Shown: positions 7,937 to 16,302, counted from the stretch's first letter. The stretch: 64,000 nucleotides of DNA from Ruminococcus sp. (GCF_019417665.1 NZ_DXUU01000007.1:13670-77669); one strand, 5' to 3'. A program made the numbers and translations. The notes: generated from the letters alone by a model not told the origin.

Positions 7937-8962
7937 AACATTTTCTGCATACAGCCGGGCGTAGAGGGCATCGGGTGAAAGCTCCTGCTTTGTTTCCAGC
8001 AAAAGTTCCAGCCGTTCCATATTATCTCCGTCATATTCCACTTCTTTGACAAACAACTGCCAAATGCGCAGACGTTCCGGTTGTGTGCGAATGTCCAGCC
8101 GATGGATCATAGTGCAGACAGCACACACGAAAAATGCTGCCAGTTGTACTGGAAACAGGGAACTATCGTCAAATACCGTGCGCAGATAGTGTCGATACAG
8201 CACATCTATGGCAAAGAGGCGAATCTCCCTGTCAAACGCTTCGTTCATTTCCAAAGCATATGTCGGTACAAGCGCAGCCTGTTCCAGCATATGCTGCCAG
8301 TCTGGAGTAAGAATTTCGCAGGAACGCAGGAATTCCAGACAAACATTTTCTGAGCAAATGACATCCTTCTGCATTTGCGGATGAGCAATTTGTTCCCAAT
8401 CCAGCTGCATGGAAAGGCATTCTGCCATCTGAACCAATGCCGGGCGGGATGTATCCCTGAGCGTTTTGAACAGCTGTGATCGTTGGCGCTGCAATTGCGA
8501 CATGCGTATCGGATCATATTCTGGCGCATCTCCGGGCAGTTCTGGGTGATTCTCTTCTGTCAGACTCCATGTATCCAAAGGCATGGTCAGCAGTATCCGT
8601 GCCGCTTCCGGGCAGGCAATGGAGAGGTCATATTCCGCAAAATCCCCATAATCTTGAACCAGCCGGGGAAACTGGCGGCAAGTTTCGCATAATGCAGTTT
8701 CGCCGAGCTGCATCTGGATATCACAGAGATGCTGTGCATTCCAGAATGGACAGCGGCTGTCCTTTTCTTGAAAGATAACATCGCCATCCGCATCAAAAAT
8801 CATAGTTTTTCGGAGTCGTTTTCCCAATTCACCGGGAATAGTACGGTAAAAAGCTTCGGTTTTCTCATCCAGTACAATTTCCCAGTCTGTACAGCAACTG
8901 TCCGGACAGGCTCCGGCAATGCAGCGAAATGTTCTGTATTCTGGCGTCATAATTTGTTTCAT
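7916..8962 (-). CDS. FliB-like (flagellin lysine-N-methylase family) cysteine-rich protein
   Basis: A 348-residue protein with the cysteine pattern of the FliB family: C14-x4-C19-x3-C23-C24 at the N-terminus, then C71 (SRCPFW), C80, the pair C92/C95 (LCETCRQFPR) and C117 (SIACPEA). FliB methylates lysines of flagellin and is thought to hold an iron-sulfur cluster. No flagellar gene occurs in this window, and many family members are found in non-flagellated Clostridia, so the true substrate is open. It has its own promoter (8986-9014). The C-terminal codons lie in a 22-bp tandem duplication, so the stop position may vary between strains. Confidence 0.75.
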   Translation of the reverse strand: MKQIMTPEYRTFRCIAGACPDSCCTDWEIVLDEKTEAFYRTIPGELGKRLRKTMIFDADGDVIFQEKDSRCPFWNAQHLCDIQMQLGETALCETCRQFPRLVQDYGDFAEYDLSIACPEAARILLTMPLDTWSLTEENHPELPGDAPEYDPIRMSQLQRQRSQLFKTLRDTSRPALVQMAECLSMQLDWEQIAHPQMQKDVICSENVCLEFLRSCEILTPDWQHMLEQAALVPTYALEMNEAFDREIRLFAIDVLYRHYLRTVFDDSSLFPVQLAAFFVCAVCTMIHRLDIRTQPERLRIWQLFVKEVEYDGDNMERLELLLETKQELSPDALYARLYAENVDPSQKN

Positions 8963-8985
8963 TTATATCACTTCCGTTCTTTTTC

Positions 8986-9014
8986 AGTATAGCACAGGAC
9001 AGAGCCAGTGTCAA
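8986..9014 (-). promoter_or_regulatory. SigA-type promoter of the FliB-like gene
   Basis: Minus-strand TTGACA (9009-9014) and TATACT (8986-8991), spacer 17. The start codon at 8962 follows about 20 bases after the expected transcription start, so the leader is very short. Confidence 0.8.
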
Positions 9015-9017
9015 ATG

Positions 9018-9057
9018 CAAAAGCGCCTCACTGGGAAAACCAGTCAGACGCTTTTGC
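9018..9057 (-). terminator. Hairpin terminator after the GH5 gene
   Basis: A long inverted repeat: nine perfect pairs at the base (9018-9026 with 9049-9057) and an inner stem (ACTGG/CCAGT) around a short A-rich loop. It lies about 30 bases after the GH5 stop. The T-tract is interrupted, so termination may be incomplete. The hairpin abuts the next promoter. Confidence 0.65.
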
Positions 9058-9089
9058 GTTTTAGAATTGCATATATGTGAATGATGAAA

Positions 9090-10877
9090 TTACACGTCGT
9101 GTTTTGCCACCCATTGGCGCAGGATCGTCAGATCCATGCCATTGACTTTGCCATCATCGTTCAGGTCGGCGTTGTCATGTCCACGCTTGGTCAATTCTGC
9201 ATTGCCCAGCAGATACTTTGAGAAGTACACGATATCGGCAACATTGACGGTATCATCGTCATTAACATCGCCCAACAGCCAATAGTCAATGCTAACGGAA
9301 GTGGTCGTATCCGTTGTTTGCACAGGAGTTGTTCCTGTCGTGAGCGTTGACTCACCCAGGGCAACGATCTTGGTATAAGTGCATTCGCCGCCGGTCGTCT
9401 TGACGCAGATGGAACCGATGGTGGAAATATCGCCGCCCCATGCCTTTGCAATATCCTCAGAACTGTAGTAAGCAATGCCCTTTTCCTCGTCTACGCTGTA
9501 TGCGCCGACTTCGGTCCAGTTGCCCCAGGAGCTGTCCATAAAGGCAATGACAGGCTTGCTGCCGCTGGTGTATACAACAGCGATCTCACCCTTTGTCAGC
9601 TGATCTTTCGTAATAGGCACAGCGCTGGATGCCTCTGTGATAGAATTTTCGCCTTCCCAGATCACATCGCCTGTGCTCAGATCTGCATGCTCATAGATAG
9701 GAAGATGCTTTTCACTGCCCCAGGCTATGCCATTGTCGTCAATAACTGCCATCATAGCGTCAACTACCGGTTCAGAGGCCTCATACCAGGTGTTGTTGCT
9801 GCGATTAAGATAGCCGTGCGCTTCAGAAGCAGAGAGACTGTTGGTGATGGCATTGTTATCCCAGAGTACGCAGGGGATACCCAGCTTCTTCGTCCAGGTC
9901 AGATAATAGGTTGCCCAATCGCAGCGGGCGTCGGTATTGTCGAAGTTGGATGCACTGAATTCGCCCAGTACAACGGGAATGTCCTTGTCGGTGAAATAAT
10001 ACTGGATATCCGAGAAGAGAGAATCCAGATCGCTCTTATAATTGTCAGAGAAAACGGTATGGTCACCGTCACCCATCGCGAAATTATAAGGGGTGTATGC
10101 GTGCAGGGAAACTGCCACATAGTCATCTTCCGGAATCTCCAGAGAGGAGTAGCTGCTGGCATATGCCGAAGCCGCATAGGACGGGATCATCAGCAGACGG
10201 TTGTCCTTGTAAGGGGAATCAATGGAACGCACGGTGTTCACAAAATCTGCATTGAGCTTGTTTACCACTGCATAGCAATCTGCGTTGCCCTGCCATTCAT
10301 AGAGCACGCCTGTCTGACGGGGTTCGTTCATGCCCTCGAAAATCAGGTGCTGGTCGTAATCCTTGAAATATGCTGCGATCTGTTCCCACATCTGAATCAG
10401 ACGAGGAGACATTTCATCGTAGGCAGTGGGGAAGTCCGAACGGTTGATCCACTCCTCGTGGTGCAGGTTCAGAATCACATACATGCCCTGATTATATGCA
10501 TAGTCCACGACTTCCTTGACACGTGCCAGCCAGTCCGGATTGATGGTATAAACCGGATTACCGTTTTCATCGGTGCTCTGAGTGACATTTCTGTACCAGG
10601 TTGTGGGAACACGGATGGTGTTGAACCCCTTTGCCTTGACAGCATCGATGAGTTCCTGTGTAATGACCGGGTTGCCCCAGCTTGTCTCCTGGGAAAGACC
10701 GCCGCCGTTGGCATCCATGGAGTTACCGATATTCCAGCCGATGGTCATGCCTTCGGTGATATCGTCCGCCGTCATGGTACCTTCCGCAGAAACTGAACCA
10801 GGGAAAATGGTCAATGTCGAAAACAGCATAGCTGCTGCCACGCCGGCAGAGAGCAATTTGTGCAAGTGCTTTTTCAT
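9090..10877 (-). CDS. Secreted GH5 endoglucanase with carbohydrate-binding module and type I dockerin
   Basis: A 595-residue cellulosomal-type enzyme. Residues 1-31 form a signal peptide ending SVSA. A GH5 catalytic domain follows to about 380, with the acid/base E185 in EGMNEP and the nucleophile E306 in VVLGEF; the sequence resembles subfamily 4 endoglucanases/xyloglucanases. Residues about 400-508 look like a beta-sandwich binding module, perhaps CBM80-like. A Thr-rich linker (about 510-527) leads to a dockerin (about 534-595) with two calcium loops, GDVNDDDTVNVADI and ADLNDDGKVNGMDL. The dockerin implies docking to a cohesin on a scaffoldin encoded elsewhere. It has its own promoter (10939-10967) and terminator. 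Substrate beyond beta-glucan is inferred. Confidence 0.93.
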   Translation of the reverse strand: MKKHLHKLLSAGVAAAMLFSTLTIFPGSVSAEGTMTADDITEGMTIGWNIGNSMDANGGGLSQETSWGNPVITQELIDAVKAKGFNTIRVPTTWYRNVTQSTDENGNPVYTINPDWLARVKEVVDYAYNQGMYVILNLHHEEWINRSDFPTAYDEMSPRLIQMWEQIAAYFKDYDQHLIFEGMNEPRQTGVLYEWQGNADCYAVVNKLNADFVNTVRSIDSPYKDNRLLMIPSYAASAYASSYSSLEIPEDDYVAVSLHAYTPYNFAMGDGDHTVFSDNYKSDLDSLFSDIQYYFTDKDIPVVLGEFSASNFDNTDARCDWATYYLTWTKKLGIPCVLWDNNAITNSLSASEAHGYLNRSNNTWYEASEPVVDAMMAVIDDNGIAWGSEKHLPIYEHADLSTGDVIWEGENSITEASSAVPITKDQLTKGEIAVVYTSGSKPVIAFMDSSWGNWTEVGAYSVDEEKGIAYYSSEDIAKAWGGDISTIGSICVKTTGGECTYTKIVALGESTLTTGTTPVQTTDTTTSVSIDYWLLGDVNDDDTVNVADIVYFSKYLLGNAELTKRGHDNADLNDDGKVNGMDLTILRQWVAKHDV

Positions 10878-10938
10878 AAAATTCCTCCTGTTTGTTATTC
10901 ACTTCAAAAAAACCAAAAGATTGGAACATATTGTTTTT

Positions 10939-10967
10939 ATTATAACACCGATTTGGCTATATGTCAA
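10939..10967 (-). promoter_or_regulatory. SigA-type promoter of the GH5 gene
   Basis: Minus-strand TTGACA (10962-10967) and TATAAT (10939-10944), spacer 17, both perfect. The leader is about 55 bases and contains an AGGAGG site directly before the start at 10877. Confidence 0.9.
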
Positions 10968-11041
10968 CCAATTTCTTTCCATTCGGGGGAGTGATTTTGT
11001 ACAAACTTAACCATTGATCTTTGGCGGTTTTGCCTCGAAAA

Positions 11042-12676
11042 TCAGCCCTGATTTTCCTTCTCGATCAGGCAATCGCCGCAGTACATTTTCCGCAGCTTTG
11101 GCTTTTCGATCTTTCCGGTGGCATTTCGGGGGACAGGTGCAAAAATGATCTTCCGGGGACGCTTATAACGAGGCATACCCAGACAGAATTCGTTGATTTC
11201 TTCTTCGGTGCATTCCACACCCTGCTTCAGTTCCACAATAGCAGTGGCAATTTCACCCAGGCGCTTGTCCGGAAGTCCGATCACGGCAACATCCTTGATT
11301 TTCTCGAATTTACTCATGAAATTCTCAATTTCAACAGGGTAGATATTCTCGCCGCCGCTGATGACCACGTCCTTTTTTCGGTCTACCAAAAAATAGAAGC
11401 CATCCTCATCCTGCCGTGCCATATCACCGGTATAGAGCCAGCCGTCGTGGAGCACCTCTGCAGAAGCTTCGGGATTATTATAGTAGCACTTCATGACGCC
11501 GGGACCTTTGACTGCCAGTTCGCCAACACCGCCCTGAGGCACATCCTGTCCGTTTTCGTCGATGATCTTTACTTCCCAGCCGTAGCCCGGTACACCGATG
11601 GCACCGACCTTGTGGATATTCTCCAGCCCCAGATGTACACAGCCTGGACCGATGGATTCGCTGAGTCCGTAGTTGGTATCGTACTGGTGGCATGGGAAAT
11701 ATTCCTTCCAACGCTTAATGAGACTCTGAGGAACAGGCTGTGCACCGATGTGCATGAGCCGCCATTGGCTCAGCTCATAATCCTCCAGACGGACAGAGCC
11801 GTTGTCCAACGCTTCCAGAATATCCAACGCCCAGGGCACCAGCAGCCAGACGATGGTACACTTTTCCCGGGAAACAGTCTGCAAGATGGTTTCAGGATTG
11901 ACGCCTTTCAGCAGCACCGCACGACTGCCGCTCAGCAAGCTGCCGAACCAGTGCATTTTTGCACCTGTGTGGTATAGGGGCGGAATGCAGAGAAATACGT
12001 CGTCTTTGGTCTGATGGTGATGATTCTGTTCTACTTTGCACGAATGCATGAGACTACGGTGGGAATGCAGAATGGCCTTGGGGAATCCTGTTGTTCCTGA
12101 AGAGAAATAAATGGCTGCATCGTCCTCATCCTGGATGGAAATGCCGGGGGAAATGCTGGCGCAGTTGGAGGTCAACTTGTCATAGTCTTCGGCAAAAGAC
12201 GGACAGTCACCGCCGACATAAAAGAGCAGTCGGTTCTTGCTGATGGATTCGACAATGGTTTCAATACGCCCAATAAATTCGGGACCGAACACCAGTACAT
12301 CCACATCCGCCAGATCCAGACAATACTGGATTTCCTCTGCGCTGTAGCGAAAATTCATAGGTACTGCAAGGGCGCCGGTTTTCAGAATGCCGAAATAAAT
12401 GGGCAGCCATTCCAGACAGTTCATGAGCAGAATGGCAACCTTGTCGCCCTTTTTGACGCCGCGGCTGATGAGCAGCTGGGCGAAACGGTTTGCCTTTTCG
12501 TCAAAGACATGCCAAGTGATCTCCCGGCGGTACCAGAATGATGAGGTGGGCTGGATCAGATCGTAATCCTTCCAGAGCATGCGGCGTTTTTCCTGGATCT
12601 GGGGATTGACCTCCACCAGACAAACATCATCGCCGTATTTCCGGGCGTTTTCTTCTAAAAGTTCCGTAATTGGCAT
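11042..12676 (-). CDS. AMP-forming acyl-CoA synthetase linked to ior module 1
   Basis: A 544-residue member of the ANL adenylating superfamily. The phosphate-binding loop SSGTTGFPK is at 192-200; further motifs are YGLSES, the YTGD hinge-side motif and a C-terminal GKIEKPKLR stretch holding the adenylation lysine. It would join a carboxylic acid to CoA with ATP, or run in reverse to conserve energy. It begins five bases after iorB, so it is the third gene of an iorA-iorB-CoA ligase operon. The substrate is therefore likely an aryl or branched acyl group from the 2-oxoacid oxidation, but this is inferred from context only. AGGAG precedes the ATG. Confidence 0.88.
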   Translation of the reverse strand: MPITELLEENARKYGDDVCLVEVNPQIQEKRRMLWKDYDLIQPTSSFWYRREITWHVFDEKANRFAQLLISRGVKKGDKVAILLMNCLEWLPIYFGILKTGALAVPMNFRYSAEEIQYCLDLADVDVLVFGPEFIGRIETIVESISKNRLLFYVGGDCPSFAEDYDKLTSNCASISPGISIQDEDDAAIYFSSGTTGFPKAILHSHRSLMHSCKVEQNHHHQTKDDVFLCIPPLYHTGAKMHWFGSLLSGSRAVLLKGVNPETILQTVSREKCTIVWLLVPWALDILEALDNGSVRLEDYELSQWRLMHIGAQPVPQSLIKRWKEYFPCHQYDTNYGLSESIGPGCVHLGLENIHKVGAIGVPGYGWEVKIIDENGQDVPQGGVGELAVKGPGVMKCYYNNPEASAEVLHDGWLYTGDMARQDEDGFYFLVDRKKDVVISGGENIYPVEIENFMSKFEKIKDVAVIGLPDKRLGEIATAIVELKQGVECTEEEINEFCLGMPRYKRPRKIIFAPVPRNATGKIEKPKLRKMYCGDCLIEKENQG

Positions 12677-12681
12677 AATAT

Positions 12682-13281
12682 TTACTCCTGTCCTTCCGCT
12701 GTGTGATCACCGGTGTAGTTGTAGCCGGTCAGGAATGCGGTCTGATTGATGGAAACGGTTTTGGGCGGCACAGTATCTGCAATGACATCCAGCCATTCTT
12801 CCTTGGAAAACTCCATTTTCTGTGCAGCAACGCCGAGGATAATGGTGTTGAATACACGAGGATTGCCTAGTTTCAGAGCTTCTGCGGTGGCATCTACTGC
12901 CAGTACTTTATAGGACTGTCGGAGCGTATCCAGAATACCCTCCGGATATTCCGCTGCACCGATGACAACAGGCATGGGGTCGATGCGAGTGTCGTTGACA
13001 ATAATTGCGCCCTCTGGTTTTAAGAAGTGGGCATAGCGCAGGGCTTCCAGCCGTTCAAAAGCGATGAGAATATCTGCCTGTCCCTCTTCTACAATCGGTT
13101 CAGCCACAGTTTCGCCATAGCGCACAAAGGTGACAACACTGCCGCCGCGCTGTGCCATGCCATGTACCTCAGACAGCTTTACATCATAGCCGCCAGTCAG
13201 AGCAATCTTGCCCAGCACACGGCTGGTGAGGAGCGTACCCTGTCCGCCTACACCTACGATCATAATATTTTTGGACTGCAT
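12682..13281 (-). CDS. iorB: Indolepyruvate:ferredoxin oxidoreductase beta subunit, copy 1
   Basis: A 199-residue gamma-type domain protein of the pyruvate:ferredoxin oxidoreductase superfamily, matching IorB. The N-terminal IMIVGVGGQGTLLTSRVLG and EVHGMAQRGGSVVTFVRYG are family signatures. It partners IorA to convert aryl pyruvates and CoA to aryl-acetyl-CoA and CO2 with reduced ferredoxin. Its ATG shares one base with the iorA stop (TAATG), showing tight coupling, and the acyl-CoA synthetase follows five bases after its stop. A second copy, clearly diverged, is at 44380-44967. Confidence 0.93.
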   Translation of the reverse strand: MQSKNIMIVGVGGQGTLLTSRVLGKIALTGGYDVKLSEVHGMAQRGGSVVTFVRYGETVAEPIVEEGQADILIAFERLEALRYAHFLKPEGAIIVNDTRIDPMPVVIGAAEYPEGILDTLRQSYKVLAVDATAEALKLGNPRVFNTIILGVAAQKMEFSKEEWLDVIADTVPPKTVSINQTAFLTGYNYTGDHTAEGQE

Positions 13282-15038
13282 TATGCTTTGCCTCCTTTTT
13301 CCCTTGGAATCAGTTCAATGGCATCGAATTTACACCGCTTTGCGCATAGTTCGCAGCCGTTGCACATTGCCGGGTTGATCTTCGGCACGCCGTTTGCCTG
13401 CTTGATCATTGCCGGACATCCCGGCGCAAGGCACTGACCGCACTTTTTGCAGGCATCTTCGTGGACAATACACTTGCCCTTGGGAATGAATTCTTTCAAA
13501 AGAGCGCAAGGAGACTTTGTGATGATCACAGAAAGTGCATTGCGCTTTGTTTCCCGTTTCAGCAACGCCTCCAGTCCTTCAATGTCAAAAGCGTCGATCT
13601 CATAGACATGCTCAATGCCCATAGCCTGACAAAGGTGGTAGATATTGATCGCATAGGTCGGTTCGCCCTGGAGTGTTTTTCCTGTTGCCGCATGATCCTG
13701 ATGCCCAGTCATACCGGTGGTGGTGTTATCCAGGATGATAACCGTTCCCGTTGCCTTGTTGTACACCATATTCATCAGGGAATTGACGCCGGTGTGCAGG
13801 AATGTAGAGTCACCAATCAGTGCTACCCAATCCTGGACATATTCTTTGCCCTTTGCCTTTTCCATGCCGTGGAGGGTGGAAATGCTGGCACCCATGCAGA
13901 CGTTGAAGTCCAACACGCCCAGAGGTGCAACTGCCCCCAGAGTATAACAGCCGATATCGCCTGCGCCATGGAGTTTCAGTTTTTTCATAACGGAAAAAAC
14001 GCTGCGGTGAGGACATCCTGGGCAGAGAATGGGCGGACGCTGAGGTGCTTCTGCCGGAGGTGTCAACTGTACATCCTCGTGGAGAATAGCACGGCGCAGC
14101 ATGTTGGCGCTGTATTCGCCTTGTACTGTGAAGATTTCCTTACCAATAACAGGAATGCCCCAGGAACGGATCTGCTCTTCCATGACTGGTTCCAGTTCTT
14201 CTACAACATAGAGTGTCTCCACGTTTGCGGCAAATTCTTCGATCAATTTTTTCGGCAGGGGATGCACCAGACCTAGTTTCAAAACAGAGGCATCCGGCAG
14301 AGCTTCCCGGACATACTGATAGGGGATACCGCTGGTAATGACGCCGATCTTCTTGTCCCGGTATTCGATGCGGTTGATATCAAATGTGCAGGCGTCCTCT
14401 GCCATCTGCTTCATGCGCTGTTCCACGATCACGTGGCGCTTTCTGGCGTTTGCCGGCATAAGAACATTCTTCTCAATGTTGCGTACATAAGGCTTGTCCG
14501 GTACTTCTTCCCGTGCCTCCGGGTGTACAATTCCCTGAGAGTGGGAGAGCCGTGTGGTGGTGCGGACGATTACAGGAGTATCATACTGTTCACTATATGT
14601 AAAAGCAAGCTTTGTGAAAATACGGGCTTCTTCGCTGTCTGACGGCTCTAGCACCGGAACCATAGCGGCACGTGCTACCATCCGGGTGTCCTGTTCGTTC
14701 TGGGAGCTGTAAATGCCCGGGTCGTCTGCGGCAACCAGTACCAGACCGCCGTTGACGCCAGCATAGGCGGTGGAGTACAGGGGATCGGATGCTACGTTGA
14801 CACCCACAAGCTTCATAGAAGCCATGGCACGGACGCCAGCAATGGATGCACCAATGGCGACTTCCATGGCAACTTTTTCATTAGGAGACCATTCGGCATA
14901 GATCTCGGGATATTTTGCAATACATTCGCTGATTTCTGTGCTGGGCGTACCCGGATAAGCAGCGGAAACTTTTACGCCGGCTTCGTAGGCACCCTGCGCA
15001 ATGGCAGCGTTCCCCAGCATAATTCTGGAATTGTTCAA
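13281..15038 (-). CDS. iorA: Indolepyruvate:ferredoxin oxidoreductase alpha subunit, copy 1
   Basis: A 585-residue IorA. The N-terminal pyrimidine-binding region (SAAYPGTPSTE) precedes a C-terminal thiamine-diphosphate domain with CPGCPHRS, GDIGCYTLG and GDSTFLHTG. Two ferredoxin-type 4Fe-4S motifs end the protein (CKKCGQCLAPGCP and CNGCELCAKRCK). The best start is a TTG at 15038 with an AAGGGA site at proper spacing, since the family begins right before the MLGNAAIA-type stretch; the frame is open upstream to 15212 but that part reads through the leader hairpins and lacks similarity. Promoter at 15123-15151. Heads the iorA-iorB-CoA ligase operon. Confidence 0.92.
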   Translation of the reverse strand: MNNSRIMLGNAAIAQGAYEAGVKVSAAYPGTPSTEISECIAKYPEIYAEWSPNEKVAMEVAIGASIAGVRAMASMKLVGVNVASDPLYSTAYAGVNGGLVLVAADDPGIYSSQNEQDTRMVARAAMVPVLEPSDSEEARIFTKLAFTYSEQYDTPVIVRTTTRLSHSQGIVHPEAREEVPDKPYVRNIEKNVLMPANARKRHVIVEQRMKQMAEDACTFDINRIEYRDKKIGVITSGIPYQYVREALPDASVLKLGLVHPLPKKLIEEFAANVETLYVVEELEPVMEEQIRSWGIPVIGKEIFTVQGEYSANMLRRAILHEDVQLTPPAEAPQRPPILCPGCPHRSVFSVMKKLKLHGAGDIGCYTLGAVAPLGVLDFNVCMGASISTLHGMEKAKGKEYVQDWVALIGDSTFLHTGVNSLMNMVYNKATGTVIILDNTTTGMTGHQDHAATGKTLQGEPTYAINIYHLCQAMGIEHVYEIDAFDIEGLEALLKRETKRNALSVIITKSPCALLKEFIPKGKCIVHEDACKKCGQCLAPGCPAMIKQANGVPKINPAMCNGCELCAKRCKFDAIELIPREKGGKA

Positions 15039-15066
15039 CAGATTCCCTTCTTTCGATGGATTTGGT

Positions 15067-15119
15067 CTGTCAGGATACTGACAGTGAAAAGGAGACACCG
15101 CTTCAAACAGTGCCTCCTT
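15067..15119 (-). promoter_or_regulatory. Two tandem hairpins in the iorA copy 1 leader
   Basis: The leader starts with a 12-bp stem (15089-15100 with 15108-15119, two G-U pairs) right at the expected 5' end, followed by a perfect 7-bp stem with a four-base loop (15067-15084). The ribosome binding site comes about 20 bases later. No T-run follows either stem. They could stabilise the mRNA end or bind a regulator; no known riboswitch is recognised. Confidence 0.5.
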
Positions 15120-15122
15120 ATT

Positions 15123-15151
15123 ATTGTAATACATTTTTCGATAAATCACAA
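15123..15151 (-). promoter_or_regulatory. Promoter of ior operon 1
   Basis: Minus-strand TTGTGA (15146-15151) and TACAAT (15123-15128), spacer 17, leading into the two-hairpin leader of iorA. Confidence 0.65.
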
Positions 15152-15239
15152 GACATTTTGCAACTTTTGTACATTCTGTATAGATGTAAGACAAATTCTT
15201 GTGCAGTTTCACGGTGCAAGCATTTTGCGAAAGGTGATT

Positions 15240-15845
15240 TTATGAGATCTTATCATTGAAGACTCCATTCAAATATTGATAAAAATTATCTGCAACGGGA
15301 TGCATCAGCGCAGTGAGCTGTTCTCGTGGAATTAGTATGTCTGTCTCTTCTGCATCATACTGTAAATCAAAAAATAGTTCGTGGTCAATTTCAACTATTG
15401 GACACGTTTCCTCATCCGGCATGTTGGAAAGATCGATGCATCGGATAAAAATACTTTCGCTGTCCCACGCAAATGAAAGATATCCATTCTGTGCTAGTTG
15501 ATGCGTATAATTGGTTTTCATTGACCAGAATAGATTCCTGATGTCATTATATCCTATAGGATCACCGAATCTATGATGGTATACTGAAAGAAAAGCTTTG
15601 ATACATTCCGGTAGCTTCAAGTGATATGTTTCTTCAAACTGCTTCAGATCATTCTCAGAGACAGTGGAGGGGATCAGTTTCCATATGCTGTATTCCTCAC
15701 CCCACTTCGATTTCTCATCTGATTGCATCTCCGGTGCAATTTTCACACCTGTGATGAGAATGGAATCTTTTCCTTGGTTTTTTCTCTTTTTATAATAACG
15801 TTCAAAGAAATCTTTTATGAACGCTCTGTTTTCCTCTCTGGTCAT
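15240..15845 (-). CDS. SMI1/KNR4 (SUKH) family protein
   Basis: A 201-residue SUKH-fold protein. The central stretch TVSENDLKQFEETYHLKLPECIKAFL is the classic opening of the domain, followed by a hydrophobic and acidic region ending in a C-terminal helix. SUKH proteins are often immunity proteins against contact-dependent or polymorphic toxins, but others are housekeeping adaptors. No toxin gene is adjacent. The start at 15845 has AAGGAG seven bases upstream; an earlier in-frame start lies inside a repeat. Base composition is richer in A+T than the ior operon next to it, and a 74-bp repeat lies just upstream, both hinting at acquisition. Confidence 0.8.
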   Translation of the reverse strand: MTREENRAFIKDFFERYYKKRKNQGKDSILITGVKIAPEMQSDEKSKWGEEYSIWKLIPSTVSENDLKQFEETYHLKLPECIKAFLSVYHHRFGDPIGYNDIRNLFWSMKTNYTHQLAQNGYLSFAWDSESIFIRCIDLSNMPDEETCPIVEIDHELFFDLQYDAEETDILIPREQLTALMHPVADNFYQYLNGVFNDKIS

Positions 15846-15869
15846 TTCAGTACTCCTTGTAATTGCGCT

Positions 15870-15943
15870 TGTAGGGACGAACATCGCTCTCCTGCAGGTT
15901 CACCATTCGTGAACAACACGGGAAAATGATATCCGTCCCTACA
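15870..15943. repeat. 74-bp MITE-like repeat with 10-bp terminal inverted repeats
   Basis: The ends TGTAGGGACG (15870-15879) and its exact complement (15934-15943) enclose a short interior that contains its own 6-bp hairpin (GTTCAC/GTGAAC). Its size and ends match the element at 50537-50609, so this is an interspersed repeat family rather than a gene-specific signal. Confidence 0.75.
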
Positions 15944-15983
15944 ATAATGTACCAGCTAGCAAGATTACATCCGAAAAGATTTT

Positions 15984-16217
15984 TTATTCAAAAGAATCCA
16001 GATTCAGTCCGGCGAGCAGATCTTTCAGGGATGCTACTTCATCTGCGGTGAGCGTCACACCCTTGCCCATTTTGCTGTGATCCGGTGCCCAGTCACGAAG
16101 GTCATATTTCGGTTCCCGGTCGTTCCAGCTGACCAGGTTCAGTTCCTTGTTCCAGCCACGTGCGTTTTCGCCGATGATGCCGATGTGCTCGACGATCTCA
16201 TACTTCAATTCTGCCAT
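15984..16217 (-). CDS. YdbC/PC4-family DNA-binding protein
   Basis: This 77-residue protein matches the YdbC family, which has the fold of the eukaryotic coactivator PC4 and binds single-stranded DNA. Conserved stretches are IVEHIGIIGENARGW, LNLVSWNDREPKYDLRDW and HSKMGKGVTLT. It is a single-gene unit with promoter (16274-16302) and a hairpin at the very start of the message. AGAGGAG precedes the ATG. The role in bacteria is thought to be protection or annealing of single-stranded DNA. Confidence 0.9.
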   Translation of the reverse strand: MAELKYEIVEHIGIIGENARGWNKELNLVSWNDREPKYDLRDWAPDHSKMGKGVTLTADEVASLKDLLAGLNLDSFE

Positions 16218-16251
16218 GTTGATTGCTCCTCTTTTATTGATAAAGTCTGGC

Positions 16252-16302
16252 GCAGGCGGTCTGCGCTTTTTTTATTATATAGGATAACGCAGGAAAAAGC
16301 AA
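16252..16302 (-). promoter_or_regulatory. Promoter and 5' hairpin of the YdbC gene
   Basis: Minus-strand TTGCTT (16297-16302) and TATAAT (16274-16279), spacer 17. The message then begins with an A-run followed by a GCGCAG/CTGCGC stem around 16252-16267. On the plus strand this same hairpin is followed by seven Ts and would act as a terminator for any rightward transcript. Confidence 0.7.

Noticed and set aside
9687..10796. A 369-codon open frame on the plus strand opposite the GH5 gene
   Set aside because: It lies wholly antisense to a well-supported enzyme, has no ribosome binding site and its translation resembles no protein. GC-rich codon bias on the real strand explains it.
13281..15212. 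A longer IorA starting at 15212
   Set aside because: The extra 58 codons run through the promoter and the two leader hairpins and do not resemble the family; the TTG at 15038 has a good ribosome binding site.
15861..15960. Possible CRISPR repeat because similar palindromes recur at 50477-50609
   Set aside because: The copies are single, far apart, with no regular spacers and no cas gene; they are interspersed palindromic repeats.
16252..16277. A plus-strand terminator (GCGCAG stem plus seven Ts) before the YdbC gene
   Set aside because: No rightward gene ends here. The stem fits better as the 5' end structure of the leftward YdbC message.
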